A stretch of DNA of 64,000 nt from JBBQRS01 sp038214535 (GTDB lineage Bacteria > Chloroflexota > Anaerolineae > CG2-30-64-16). This document shows, piece by piece, positions 1 to 8,772 of this stretch (positions are counted from its first letter, which is position 1; every line of letters begins with the position of its first letter). The DNA lies in contig JBBQRS010000009.1 in the NCBI GenBank assembly GCA_038214535.1, positions 1 to 64,000 on the forward strand. The letters run 5' to 3'. The notes under the pieces are model-generated. The model was not told the DNA's origin. It ran no database searches and saw only the letters and a program-made list of their open reading frames with translations. Position numbers and translations under genes: made by a program.

Positions 1-70
1 CCCCACCGGGCCGCGCAAAAGCCCCGCAACCCCCGAATACCCTTTTTTACCCTCCGTCGCCTCACCGGCA

Positions 71-133
71 CCTTCGTAGTCACGGCTTCAGCCGTTGGGG
101 CCACCCACCCGGATTAAGCCGACACTACGAAGG
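71..133. repeat. Dispersed palindrome family A, copy 1 (degenerate)
   Basis: Left arm 71-94 and right arm 110-133 are imperfect inverted repeats beginning CCTTCGTAGT and ending ACTACGAAGG. The same core (GTAGT-GACGGCTTCAGCCG) recurs at 19847-19909 and 34121-34185, where the arms are nearly or fully perfect. This copy has several arm mismatches and looks older. The rest of positions 1-218 holds no gene; a weak -10-like TATAAC lies at 178-183 ahead of the rhodanese gene. Confidence 0.75.
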
Positions 134-218
134 AGCCAAAGGTAAGCCAGGCTCTAGCGCGCAAGGTGGATTTATCGTATAACTCCTTCGAACCAAATCT
201 TACTGAGGAGCAGATTCC

Positions 219-641
219 ATGCCGTTGCTTGATTCGTTGAAACAACTCTTCGCGTCACCTGATGCGCCGGTCAACGTGTCTGCGTCACCTACCGATGCGC
301 CGCCATCCGTTGAACCGGAGCCGATTATCGTGAAGGAGGTCACGGCGCCCGAGCTGATGCGCGAGCAGCAAGCGGCCGCGTCTGTGTTGCTCGATTGTCG
401 TGAATCCCATGAACGGCGTCAGGGGTATATCCCCGGCAGCATCCACATTCCCATGCGCGAAATCCCCATGCGCCTGAATACACTTGACCCGAATGTGGAT
501 ATCGTCGTATATTGCGCTCATGGTCACCGCTCTTATGACGTGACCGGCTGGTTGATGGAGCAGGGGTATCAGGCCCGCAGTCTGAGAGGCGGGATCGCGG
601 CATGGCAAATGCAAAACGGTCCTATCACGCGCGAAGGATGA
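219..641 (+). CDS. Rhodanese-like domain protein
   Basis: A 140-residue protein with one rhodanese domain from about residue 38 to 136. The active-site loop is YCAHGHRS with the presumed catalytic cysteine at residue 99, and the CRESHE segment at 60-65 is the usual substrate-side motif. Such single-domain proteins bind persulfide sulfur and take part in sulfur transfer or detoxification; the partner is not evident here. The first 37 residues are a Pro/Ala/Ser-rich tail without membrane character, so the protein should be cytoplasmic. A GAGGAG ribosome site at 205-210, 8 nt before the ATG, fixes the start. The PIG-L gene follows after 3 nt, so the two are probably cotranscribed. Confidence 0.88.
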   Translation: MPLLDSLKQLFASPDAPVNVSASPTDAPPSVEPEPIIVKEVTAPELMREQQAAASVLLDCRESHERRQGYIPGSIHIPMREIPMRLNTLDPNVDIVVYCAHGHRSYDVTGWLMEQGYQARSLRGGIAAWQMQNGPITREG

Positions 642-644
642 GGC

Positions 645-1337
645 ATGACAGAGCAAGCGGAGGCATTGGATCGCGTTATGGTAATCGCCGCGCACCCGGA
701 TGACCCGGAATTTGGGTGCGCCGGCACGGTAATGAAGTGGGCGCAGGCGGGAAAGCACATTACATATGTGTTGCTGACCAGCGGAGACAAGGGGACGCGG
801 GACCCCGAAATCCGCCCCGGACGATTGGCGACGCAGCGCGAGAGCGAGCAGCGCGCGGCGGCAGCCGATCTTGGCGTGAAGGAAGTGATTTTCCTGCGTT
901 ACCCCGACGGGATGTTGGAGAACACCATGGAGTTGCGCCGACAGCTTGCCGCGTTGCTGCGCGAGCGCAAGCCGAATATCGTGATTGCGATTGACCCGTG
1001 GCGGCATTATCAGCTCCATCCCGATCATCGGGCGGCGGGGATGGCGGCGCTCGATGCGATGTACGCGGCCCGCGAATGGCACATTTTCCCAGAGCAACTC
1101 GTCGAAGGCATTGACCCCTGGCGGGTTAAAGAGGCGTATCTCTTTTGGACCGACGCGCCGGATTACTGGGAGGATGTCGCGCTGTGCATCGAGCCGCGGA
1201 TTGCGGCGCTGCGACGGCACGCCAGCCAGATCGGCGACGCGGATAAGCTGGCCGAACGGATCCGGCAACGCTGCAAGGACGCCGGAGAAAAGCAGGGGTT
1301 GGAAGCAGCGGAGGAATTCAAGCGCCTTCAGTTCTGA
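645..1337 (+). CDS. PIG-L family LmbE-like deacetylase
   Basis: A 230-residue zinc-dependent N-acetylglucosaminyl deacetylase fold. The N-terminal metal motif AHPDD is at residues 16-20 and the second metal histidine is in LHPDHRAAG near residue 125. Family members deacetylate N-acetylglucosaminyl lipids or thiol precursors (PIG-L, MshB, BshB). Thiol-biosynthesis genes are not nearby, so the substrate is open. There is no signal peptide, so it is cytoplasmic. It starts 3 nt after the rhodanese stop codon. The pairing of a sulfur-transfer domain with a BshB-like deacetylase could fit low-molecular-weight thiol metabolism, but that is only inference. Confidence 0.85.
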   Translation: MTEQAEALDRVMVIAAHPDDPEFGCAGTVMKWAQAGKHITYVLLTSGDKGTRDPEIRPGRLATQRESEQRAAAADLGVKEVIFLRYPDGMLENTMELRRQLAALLRERKPNIVIAIDPWRHYQLHPDHRAAGMAALDAMYAAREWHIFPEQLVEGIDPWRVKEAYLFWTDAPDYWEDVALCIEPRIAALRRHASQIGDADKLAERIRQRCKDAGEKQGLEAAEEFKRLQF

Positions 1338-1447
1338 TCGCCGAGATCATCTCTCGTTCCGACCCGCGAATGGAACTCCTGGCGCGAGTCTGCGTCTTAA
1401 GGTTAGGCGTATTTGATTTGGCGCGCGGTTTGTGGAGGGAGATGATC

Positions 1448-4400
1448 ATGTCCCAGGAAATACCTTCGGGTTTGCCCGTTGAGTCTGTTTTGGAAGAGAA
1501 TACAGGCGCGACGAGTCGTGCGATGAGTTATTTCGCGGCGCGCCCGTTTTTGATCATCCTGGGCGCGCTGGCCGGGCTGATGCTGGTGGCGCTCTCCTGC
1601 CGTCTGCTCCCGGTTGACTTGATCGCCGGCAACCGGACGCCCACGCCTGTAGCTACGGGTGTCGTTGCAGGATCGCCGGTGATCGCCGTATCGCCCCTCG
1701 AGGGGCGGCCCGGCACGCGCATTACCGTGGACGGCGAGGGGTGGCGGCCCGGCGATACGGTGTTCATCCGGCTCGAAGACCCCGCGACGGGTGAGGGCGC
1801 GGCGGCGGATCAGGCGTCGGCCATCGTGACCGACGCGGGCGCGTTCACGGTGAAGTTCACCTTCCCGCTCGATCTGGCCTGGGCCTCGACGCCGCGCGTG
1901 CTGATCACCGCAGTGTCGCCCTCTACCAGCCAGGAGGCGACCACGGTATTTCGCCTGCTGGCACTGCCTGAAATCCCATCCACTTTGACCCCGGACACGG
2001 GCGCGCCGACCGATCTGCCTGTGGTTGAGACGCCGGGTGTGCCCGATATCATCACGGAGACGCCTGGCCCCAATGTGACGGTCCTCGTGCCGACGCGGAT
2101 TCCGCCCACGCGCCAACTCTGGCCGACCCCACAGCCGACCTACGCGCCGTGGCCCACACCGGTTCCTCCGCCCAGCCCGTGGCCGACGCCGATCCCCCCG
2201 CCGACCAACGTTCCGCTGCCCACACAACCCGTGATTACCGATTGGCGCGGCGAGTATTGGCCGAATCGGAACCTGAGCGGCTGGCCGGCGCTGGTGCGCA
2301 ACGATCCGGTCTTGAGCTTCGACTGGGGCCGCGGTTCGCCTGCGCCCGGGTTGCCCGCCGACAACTTTTCGGCGCGCTGGATGCGGATGCTGCCCTTTGG
2401 CGAGGGCATGTATCGTTTCAACATGCGGACGGATGACGGCGCGCGCCTGTGGATTGACGGCCAACTGCTGATTGACGAGTGGCACGAAACGTCTGTGGCG
2501 ACGTATTCGGTTGACAAGTACCTGAGCGCGGGCGTCCATACGTTCCAGGTGGAATACTTCGAGGCCCAGGGGAGCGCGCAGTTCCAGCTCTGGTGGCAAC
2601 TTGCTACGGGCTTTCCGGAGTGGCGCGGCGATTACTTCGCCAACCCTAATCTGGCGGGGCAACCGGTCTTCAGCCGCAATGACCCCGTGCTCGGCTTCGA
2701 GTGGGGCGTCGGTTCGCCCGGCCCCGGCATCCCTGCGGATAACTTCTCGGTGCGCTGGACGCGCACGCTGGCCTTCCCCGTCGGCGCGACCTATCGCTTC
2801 CATGCGGTGGTAGATGATGGCGTCCGGCTTTTCGTGGATAACATTCTGGTGATTAATGCCTGGGAAGACGGCAGCCAGCGTGAGGTCGTCGGCGATATTG
2901 ATCTGGCTGTGGGCGATCACACGGTGCGCGTCGAGTACTTCGACCGGACGGGTAACGCTGTGATTCGCGTGTGGTGGGAACAGCAGACGGCGTTCCCCGA
3001 TTGGCGTGGCGAGTACTACGCGAATCCCAACCTCAGCGGCGCGCCGGCGCTTGTCCGCAATGACCCGTTCATCGGGTTCCAGTGGGGCGAGGGGTCGCCC
3101 GCGCCCGGTCTGCCGGCCGATAACTTCTCCGCGCGCTGGAGTCGCGATCTGACGTTCCTGCCCGGCACGTACCGGCTCTTCGCGCAATCGGATGATGGCA
3201 TCCGGGTGTTCGTAGATGGCCGGGTGGTTTTGAATCAGTGGCAAGATGGCGCGAGCGCTGCGCCCTACACGGTGGACGTGTCGCTGAACGGCGTACACCG
3301 GTTTGTCGTCGAGTATTACGAGCGCACCGGGCAGGCGCTGGCGCGGTTCTGGTGGCAGCAAGTCACTGTGCCGCCCATCATCATCTCGCCGCCGCCGCTG
3401 CCCACCCTGACTTCTACGGTGACGCCAGGCCCGACAACGACGAGTAGCGCCACGGCCACAAGTAGCCCGACGGTAACGCCAACGGAAACACCGACGTTGA
3501 TGCCAACCGCGACTGCAACGTGGACACCTACGGCGACGCCGACTGAGACGCCGACGGCCACCATGACGCCGACCGAAACGCCGACCTTGACGCCCACAGT
3601 CACGTCAATCTGGACAAGCACACCCACCGCGATGCCGACCGAGACGCGCACGCCTACCGTCACACCCACCGAAACGCCAACGTTGACGCCGACGGCCACG
3701 TCTATCTGGACGCACACAGCTACGGCGACGCCGACGGAGACGCCGACGGCTACCATGACGCCGACCGAAACGCCAACGTTGACGCCGACGGCCACGCCTA
3801 TCTGGACGCACACACCTACGGCGACGCCGACTGAGACGCCGACGGCTACCATGACGCCGACCGAAACACTGACTTTGACGCCGACGGCCACGTCTATCTG
3901 GACAAGCACGCCCACAGCGACGCCGACGGAGACGCGCACGCCCACCGTTGCGCCGACCGAAACGGCGACGTTAACGCCAACCAGGACGCCAACTGCTACG
4001 GCAACAGACGAGCCGACCGAAACGCCAACCCGAACGCCGACGGCTACGAACACACCAACCGAGACACCAACGATGACGGCGACATGGACACTGACGCCCA
4101 CGGCGACGCGCACGCCCACGAGCACACCCACCGAAACGCCGACTATGACACCGACAGCCACATCGACGCGGACACCGACGGCGACCGCTACGCCAACCGA
4201 GACACCGACAGCTACGCCGACGGATGAGCCGACGCCAACGGCAACGGCGACCGATGAACCAACCATTACGCCAACGGAGACGGCCACTCTAGTGCCTGAC
4301 CAAACGCCGGTTGTTCCCGGCAACTCGCCCACGCCGACCGCAACCGCCACGCGACCGGTGCGCCTGCCGCCGGTGTATGTCAGCGAGGTACTCTCCGTGC

Positions 4401-4819
4401 CGGGCGTCACGGATTGGGATGGCGATGGCCTTGTTGGGCAAGGCGACGCGTGGATCGAGTTGCATAATGGTTCCACACGGGCGGTCAGCCTGACCGGCTA
4501 CCGGCTTGATACGGGACGTGGCACGCCGGTATATCGCATTCCCAGGGGCGTCATCCTGCGACCGGGCGCGTATACAGTGCTGTTCGGCAGCCAGACCGGT
4601 TTGGCGCTGAGTGAGCGCGGCGGCCAAATCCGGCTGCTGGATGCCCGTGGGCGATTGGTGGAGACCGTGACCTACGGCGCATTGACGCCAGACGCCAGCC
4701 AGAGTCGGGACGCCGCGGGTCAGTGGCATCTCGATTATCCGCCCAGCCCCGGCGCAAGCAACTTACCGTCGTCCGCCAACACCACTCCGACTGTCGAGAT
4801 CATATCCCCGACGCGTTGA
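1448..4819 (+). CDS. Surface protein: TIG-like domain, three PA14 domains, Thr-Pro repeats, lamin-tail domain
   Basis: A protein of about 1123 residues. The start is taken at ATG 1448, 9 nt after GGAGGGA (1434-1440); an upstream in-frame ATG at 1370 lacks a ribosome site. A hydrophobic segment at residues 30-55 should act as a signal anchor. An IPT/TIG-like beta domain follows, then a Pro-rich linker and three PA14 repeats at about 261-388, 388-516 and 516-637, each opening with a W-R-G-[ED]-Y motif. Residues 640-965 are almost entirely Thr/Pro/Glu/Ala, a probable O-glycosylated stalk, and residues 972-1110 are a lamin-tail domain. PA14 domains bind carbohydrate, so a cell-surface adhesin or sugar-binding role is likely. 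It stands alone, with a strong hairpin after its stop codon. Confidence 0.85.
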   Translation: MSQEIPSGLPVESVLEENTGATSRAMSYFAARPFLIILGALAGLMLVALSCRLLPVDLIAGNRTPTPVATGVVAGSPVIAVSPLEGRPGTRITVDGEGWRPGDTVFIRLEDPATGEGAAADQASAIVTDAGAFTVKFTFPLDLAWASTPRVLITAVSPSTSQEATTVFRLLALPEIPSTLTPDTGAPTDLPVVETPGVPDIITETPGPNVTVLVPTRIPPTRQLWPTPQPTYAPWPTPVPPPSPWPTPIPPPTNVPLPTQPVITDWRGEYWPNRNLSGWPALVRNDPVLSFDWGRGSPAPGLPADNFSARWMRMLPFGEGMYRFNMRTDDGARLWIDGQLLIDEWHETSVATYSVDKYLSAGVHTFQVEYFEAQGSAQFQLWWQLATGFPEWRGDYFANPNLAGQPVFSRNDPVLGFEWGVGSPGPGIPADNFSVRWTRTLAFPVGATYRFHAVVDDGVRLFVDNILVINAWEDGSQREVVGDIDLAVGDHTVRVEYFDRTGNAVIRVWWEQQTAFPDWRGEYYANPNLSGAPALVRNDPFIGFQWGEGSPAPGLPADNFSARWSRDLTFLPGTYRLFAQSDDGIRVFVDGRVVLNQWQDGASAAPYTVDVSLNGVHRFVVEYYERTGQALARFWWQQVTVPPIIISPPPLPTLTSTVTPGPTTTSSATATSSPTVTPTETPTLMPTATATWTPTATPTETPTATMTPTETPTLTPTVTSIWTSTPTAMPTETRTPTVTPTETPTLTPTATSIWTHTATATPTETPTATMTPTETPTLTPTATPIWTHTPTATPTETPTATMTPTETLTLTPTATSIWTSTPTATPTETRTPTVAPTETATLTPTRTPTATATDEPTETPTRTPTATNTPTETPTMTATWTLTPTATRTPTSTPTETPTMTPTATSTRTPTATATPTETPTATPTDEPTPTATATDEPTITPTETATLVPDQTPVVPGNSPTPTATATRPVRLPPVYVSEVLSVPGVTDWDGDGLVGQGDAWIELHNGSTRAVSLTGYRLDTGRGTPVYRIPRGVILRPGAYTVLFGSQTGLALSERGGQIRLLDARGRLVETVTYGALTPDASQSRDAAGQWHLDYPPSPGASNLPSSANTTPTVEIISPTR
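3605..3988 (+). repeat. 96-bp tandem repeat inside the Thr-Pro stalk
   Basis: Four consecutive 96-bp units start at 3605, 3701, 3797 and 3893. Each encodes 32 residues beginning [SP]-I-W-T followed by Thr-Pro-Thr-Glu runs. A divergent fifth unit precedes them. The period divides by three, so unit gain or loss keeps the frame and changes stalk length. A higher-order unit with one Trp per 32 residues stands out from simple TPTET repeats. Confidence 0.9.
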
Positions 4820-4836
4820 TTCCTGGATACACATAA

Positions 4837-4872
4837 CCGCGGAGTACGCATCCTCAGATGCGCACTCCGCGG
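4837..4872. terminator. Long hairpin after the PA14 gene
   Basis: Arms 4837-4852 and 4857-4872 form a 16-bp stem with one A-C mismatch and a CTCA loop, 17 nt after the stop codon. There is no T-run, so it may be an RNA 3'-end stabiliser or a palindromic repeat rather than a classical Rho-independent terminator. Confidence 0.6.
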
Positions 4873-4908
4873 GGACGGCGCGTCATCAGCAAGCGGGTAG
4901 CCCTGCCT

Positions 4909-4937
4909 TTGGTGCATTGGGGCGAGGGTGCTACACT
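4909..4937 (+). promoter_or_regulatory. Promoter of the MFS gene, probably leaderless
   Basis: TTGGTG (4909-4914), a 17-nt spacer and TACACT (4932-4937) lie directly before ATG 4948. Only 10 nt separate the -10 box from the start codon, and there is no Shine-Dalgarno sequence. Confidence 0.5.
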
Positions 4938-4947
4938 TGGCGCGGCC

Positions 4948-6249
4948 ATGCTCACGACCGAAGCCTTCTCCAGCGCCCGCGTCCGACTTCAACGGACCCT
5001 TTTCGGTCACGCGGCCGAAACCCTCGAGGACCGTAACTATCGCAACCTGCTCATCAGCGGCGCGTGGTTCGGCCCCGCAGAGGGCGGCGTCTTCCAGTTT
5101 CTCGCTGTTTTTGTCGCCCGACTTGGCGCTTCACCGACCATTGTCAGTATGTTGACGGCGGGGCCGGCCCTCGTCAATATTTTCGTGGGGATCCCCGGCG
5201 GCGCGTACGCGGAACGCCGCGCCGATCAGGTGCGGCTCGTGGTGTGGGCGGGCTTCTTCGCGCGGTTGAGTTACCTGCTGATCGCTCTGCTGCCCTTCTT
5301 CTTGCCCCCTGATAAGATCGCCATCGGCATTGTGATCCTCTGGTCGTTGACGGCGATCCCGAACGCGGCCCACGTGCCGGCCTGGACCTCGATGATGCAG
5401 CGCGCCGTCTCGGCCAAGCGCCGCCCCAAGCTCAACGGGACGCGCTGGGGGCTGATGAGCCTCATCTCCGGGATTTCGCTGACCATCTACGGGTTCATGC
5501 TCGACCGCATGGCTTTCCCCATCGGTTATCAAATCATCTTCATGATCTCGTTCCTGGCCGCGCTGATGAACCTGTATTATTTCAGCAAAGTCGTGATCCC
5601 GCCCTTTGTGTCGGGGCGCGAAGCGGGTCAGGGCCAGGGTTCCATCTTTGCCGAGATCCCCGAGCTCTTTAGGTCTTATGTCTCAACCCCGCGTTTTGTG
5701 CGGTTTCTGATTGCCAGCGGCGCGTTCCGGCTGGCGCTGGCGATGCCGGTCGGCCTATTCAGTATCTATTGGGTGAATGACCTTCAAGCCACCGACGGGT
5801 GGATCGGTCTGCGCGGCACGGTGGGGGCGTTTGCGCTGGTGATCGGTTATTTCTTCTGGGGGCGCACCGCGAATCGCATCGGTCATCGGCGGATGTTGCT
5901 GATCTGCGGGGTCGGACAGGCGTGCTACCCGGTTCTCACGGCGTTGGCCCCAAATGAATACTGGTTGTTGCCCGCCGCGTTCGTCTCAGGGATCACCGCG
6001 GGCGGGATTGATCTGGGCCTGTTCGACATGCTGCTCGCCGCGTGCCCTGAAGGCCGCCAGCCGACCTTCGCCGCCGGCTCCGCGGTCTTCACCAGCATGG
6101 CCGTGACCGTTGGCCCGCTGCTTGGGGCGGCGATGGCGCAATCAGCAAGCACGCGGACGGCATTGTTCATCATTGGCGGGTTACAGGCGATCGCGACGCT
6201 GGGGTTCCTCCTCCTGCCGAGTCGTGAACAGGAAAACCACGAGTTATGA
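4948..6249 (+). CDS. Major facilitator superfamily transporter
   Basis: A 433-residue polytopic membrane protein with about 12 hydrophobic segments and the loose Gly/Ala-rich signature of MFS permeases, for example GGAYAERRADQ after the third helix as a motif-A-like loop. The substrate cannot be read from the sequence. The start is placed at ATG 4948 because a -10 box lies 10 nt upstream; an in-frame ATG at 4858 falls inside the preceding hairpin and would put 30 non-hydrophobic residues in front. It appears monocistronic, since ftsK has its own promoter at 6261-6290. Confidence 0.82.
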   Translation: MLTTEAFSSARVRLQRTLFGHAAETLEDRNYRNLLISGAWFGPAEGGVFQFLAVFVARLGASPTIVSMLTAGPALVNIFVGIPGGAYAERRADQVRLVVWAGFFARLSYLLIALLPFFLPPDKIAIGIVILWSLTAIPNAAHVPAWTSMMQRAVSAKRRPKLNGTRWGLMSLISGISLTIYGFMLDRMAFPIGYQIIFMISFLAALMNLYYFSKVVIPPFVSGREAGQGQGSIFAEIPELFRSYVSTPRFVRFLIASGAFRLALAMPVGLFSIYWVNDLQATDGWIGLRGTVGAFALVIGYFFWGRTANRIGHRRMLLICGVGQACYPVLTALAPNEYWLLPAAFVSGITAGGIDLGLFDMLLAACPEGRQPTFAAGSAVFTSMAVTVGPLLGAAMAQSASTRTALFIIGGLQAIATLGFLLLPSREQENHEL

Positions 6250-6260
6250 CGGGCGGAGCG

Positions 6261-6290
6261 TTGATATTTCGGCGCGCTTTGGTGTATAAT
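6261..6290 (+). promoter_or_regulatory. ftsK promoter
   Basis: TTGATA (6261-6266), an 18-nt spacer and a perfect TATAAT (6285-6290) immediately preceded by TG. It lies 55 nt before the ftsK start codon. Confidence 0.7.
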
Positions 6291-6345
6291 CGGTGTAACA
6301 TAGAACATTTGCACGGATTGCATACGCAGTACCGGGAACAGAGAG

Positions 6346-8772
6346 ATGGCGAGACGACGGGCTAAACCCAAACCAAAAACCGGCCCTAACCTGGAGCAGT
6401 TGTTCCGTGGGGAGATCATCGGCGGCATCCTGGTGGTGCTGGCGATCCTCCTCATGCTGAGCCTGCTCTCGTCGAACCGCGGGGAGTTTACGGGCGCGGT
6501 GGTTAACGGGCTGCGCGATCTGTTCGGCGTGGGCGTCTGGCTGGCGCCGCTGATCCTGGGGTTTGTCGGTGCATGGCTGGCGCTGCGCCACATCGCCGCC
6601 GACGATCCGATCTGGACGCGCCGGTTGATCGGCGTGTTCGCGCTTTTTCTCGTCGTCGAGAGCGTACTGCACATCCTGCTGCGCGACCGTTCGCTGCCCC
6701 CTGCCCCTTCCGGCGAGGCGGGCGGCGTGGTTGGTTCGCTGCTGGGGCAGGGCCTCGAAGACGCGCTGGGGCTGCCCGTGACCCTGACGCTGCTCTTCTT
6801 GCTGGCAGTTGGGATTTTAATCCTGATCGCCGGTTGGACCTCGGCCCAGATGGGGCAGACGCTGGCAGATAGCTGGGACGGCCTCAGGGGCGCGTTCAAA
6901 GGCCCCGACGGCAAGAACATCAATCCGCCGCTGCCGCTGGGTGAACCATCGCCGCTGAAAGAGTGGTGGCGGCAATTGACGGCCGGCCGCGCCGCATCGT
7001 CCAAACCGTCGGAGGTCTTCCAACCATCTCCGCCGATTGCCATTAACCCGGCGCAATCTGCCAAAGCACAAACGCCGCCTTCGCCGCGCCCTTCGCTCTT
7101 TGCCCGCCCGACTACGCCTGCGACGGCTTCGCCGGCTGCGACCCGGACGCCGTCCGTAGAAACCCAGCCGCGCATCGTGGGTGGGCGCGGGCAGACGTGG
7201 CGGCTGCCGGTGCTGGCGGAGATGCTCGAAGAAAGCTCGGAGGTGGATATCCAGAGCGATGACCTGCGGCGTCGGGCGCAGATCATCGAAACCACGCTGG
7301 AAGGCTTCGGCGTGCCGGTGCAGGTGGTCGAGGCGAACCAGGGGCCTGCCGTCACGCAGTTTGGGTTGCGCCCCGGCATCATCATACGCAAAGATCGCAA
7401 GGGCGAAGAAAAGCGCATCAAAGTCCGCGTCTCGCAGATTCAACAACTCTCCAACGATCTGTCGTTGGCGCTGGCGGCCTCACCGATCCGTATCGAGGCC
7501 CCCGTGCCCGGCCGCGACATTGTCGGGGTCGAGGTGCCCAACGTCCAGACGGCGCTCGTCGCCTTGCGCGGCGTGATGGAGTCGGACGAATTTCGCGGGG
7601 CGCGTGGCCCGCTCACGATTGGGCTGGGGCGCGACGTTTCCGGCGCGCCCGCCGTCACCGATATGACCAAGATGCCGCACCTGCTCATTGCCGGGGCGAC
7701 GGGATCGGGCAAGTCGGTGTGCGTCAACGCCATCATCACGGCGCTGTTGATGACGCATACGCCCGATACGTTGCGGTTCCTGATGATTGACCCGAAACGT
7801 GTGGAGTTGACCGTCTACAACGGCATCCCGCACCTGATTGCCCCTGTGGTGGTGGACGTGGAGCGCGCCGTGCCCGTGTTGCTGTGGGCGACGCGTGAGA
7901 TGGAGCGTCGTTATAAGCTGTTTTCAAAGGCCGGGGCGCGCAACATCGAATCCTACAATGAAAAACTCGTGGCGAGCGGCGAACCGAGCCTGCCCTACAT
8001 CGTCGTGATGATTGATGAGCTGGCCGACCTGATGCTCTCTGCGCCCGATGAGGTGGAGCGCCACGTTTGCCGGCTGGCGCAGATGGCGCGCGCCACGGGC
8101 ATCCATCTGGTCATCGCCACGCAGCGCCCCAGCGTTGACGTGGTCACCGGTCTCATCAAGGCCAACTTCCCGGCGCGCATCGCCTTTGCCGTGACCTCGC
8201 AGATTGATAGCCGCGTGATCCTGGATACGCCCGGCGCGGAACAACTACTGGGCCGCGGTGACATGCTCTTCATGGCCCCGGACAGCAGCAAGCTCCATCG
8301 CCTGCAAGGCTGCTGGGTCTCGGATCGCGAGACGCAACACCTGGTGCGCTATTGGCGCGGCGCGCGGGCCTTTGTTGAGGACGGCGCGCCCGACGGGTTG
8401 CCGGTGGATGCGCTGGGCGCAACGCAGGCTGGGACGAGTGATGGGGCCGCGACCGGCGAGCTCGAGCCGCCGTGGTTGCCTGGGCAGGAAGCGCTGCAAC
8501 AGCCGCTCTGGACCGATATGGCCGGGGTGGAAGCCAGCCTGTCGGGTAAGGATGACATGTATAACCAGGCGGTCGAAGAGGTGCGCAAAGCCGGGCGCGC
8601 CAGCGTGTCGCTGCTCCAGCGCCGACTGCGGATCGGTTATAGCCGGGCTTCGCGGCTGATCGAGGAGTTGGAGGCCGACGGCATCGTCGGGCCGGATCAG
8701 GGCGGCAGCCGCGGCCGCGAGGTGTTGCCGGATCAGGGCGAGGGTTCCGCGGCTGCGAGCTACGATGGGTGA
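6346..8772 (+). CDS. ftsK: DNA translocase FtsK/SpoIIIE
   Basis: 808 residues. Four or five transmembrane helices lie within residues 25-175, then a Pro/Ala-rich linker to about 280, then the alpha/beta motor. Walker A is GATGSGKS at about 450-457 and Walker B is IDELADL at about 556-562. A C-terminal gamma winged helix (about 735-800), which reads KOPS-type polar sequences, is present, so this is the full division translocase that pumps chromosome DNA through the septum. The linker is short compared with Escherichia coli FtsK and is SpoIIIE-like. The last 8 nt overlap the next gene. A second, soluble FtsK-like ATPase without anchor or gamma domain lies at 37050-38135. Confidence 0.95.
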   Translation: MARRRAKPKPKTGPNLEQLFRGEIIGGILVVLAILLMLSLLSSNRGEFTGAVVNGLRDLFGVGVWLAPLILGFVGAWLALRHIAADDPIWTRRLIGVFALFLVVESVLHILLRDRSLPPAPSGEAGGVVGSLLGQGLEDALGLPVTLTLLFLLAVGILILIAGWTSAQMGQTLADSWDGLRGAFKGPDGKNINPPLPLGEPSPLKEWWRQLTAGRAASSKPSEVFQPSPPIAINPAQSAKAQTPPSPRPSLFARPTTPATASPAATRTPSVETQPRIVGGRGQTWRLPVLAEMLEESSEVDIQSDDLRRRAQIIETTLEGFGVPVQVVEANQGPAVTQFGLRPGIIIRKDRKGEEKRIKVRVSQIQQLSNDLSLALAASPIRIEAPVPGRDIVGVEVPNVQTALVALRGVMESDEFRGARGPLTIGLGRDVSGAPAVTDMTKMPHLLIAGATGSGKSVCVNAIITALLMTHTPDTLRFLMIDPKRVELTVYNGIPHLIAPVVVDVERAVPVLLWATREMERRYKLFSKAGARNIESYNEKLVASGEPSLPYIVVMIDELADLMLSAPDEVERHVCRLAQMARATGIHLVIATQRPSVDVVTGLIKANFPARIAFAVTSQIDSRVILDTPGAEQLLGRGDMLFMAPDSSKLHRLQGCWVSDRETQHLVRYWRGARAFVEDGAPDGLPVDALGATQAGTSDGAATGELEPPWLPGQEALQQPLWTDMAGVEASLSGKDDMYNQAVEEVRKAGRASVSLLQRRLRIGYSRASRLIEELEADGIVGPDQGGSRGREVLPDQGEGSAAASYDG

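Noticed and set aside
1403..3361. Open frame of 652 codons on the minus strand opposite the PA14 gene
   Set aside because: It is antisense to three well-formed PA14 domains, is Arg/His-rich, has no ribosome site and resembles no family; a high-GC shadow.
3605..3988. Possible CRISPR array, because of regular spacing
   Set aside because: The units are contiguous, in frame and encode protein; there are no unique spacers and no cas genes.
3316..4476. Open frame of 386 codons on the minus strand made of Val-Gly-Val repeats
   Set aside because: It is the complement of the Thr-Pro repeat; the low-complexity elastin-like product is an artefact of the tandem DNA.
4858..4947. Thirty-codon N-terminal extension of the MFS gene
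   Set aside because: The upstream ATG falls in a hairpin and the promoter -35 and -10 lie inside the extension, so translation most likely starts at 4948.
5925..7421. Open frame of 498 codons on the minus strand across the MFS and ftsK genes
   Set aside because: It spans two real genes and the ftsK promoter, is Ser/Arg/Pro-rich and has no recognisable domain.
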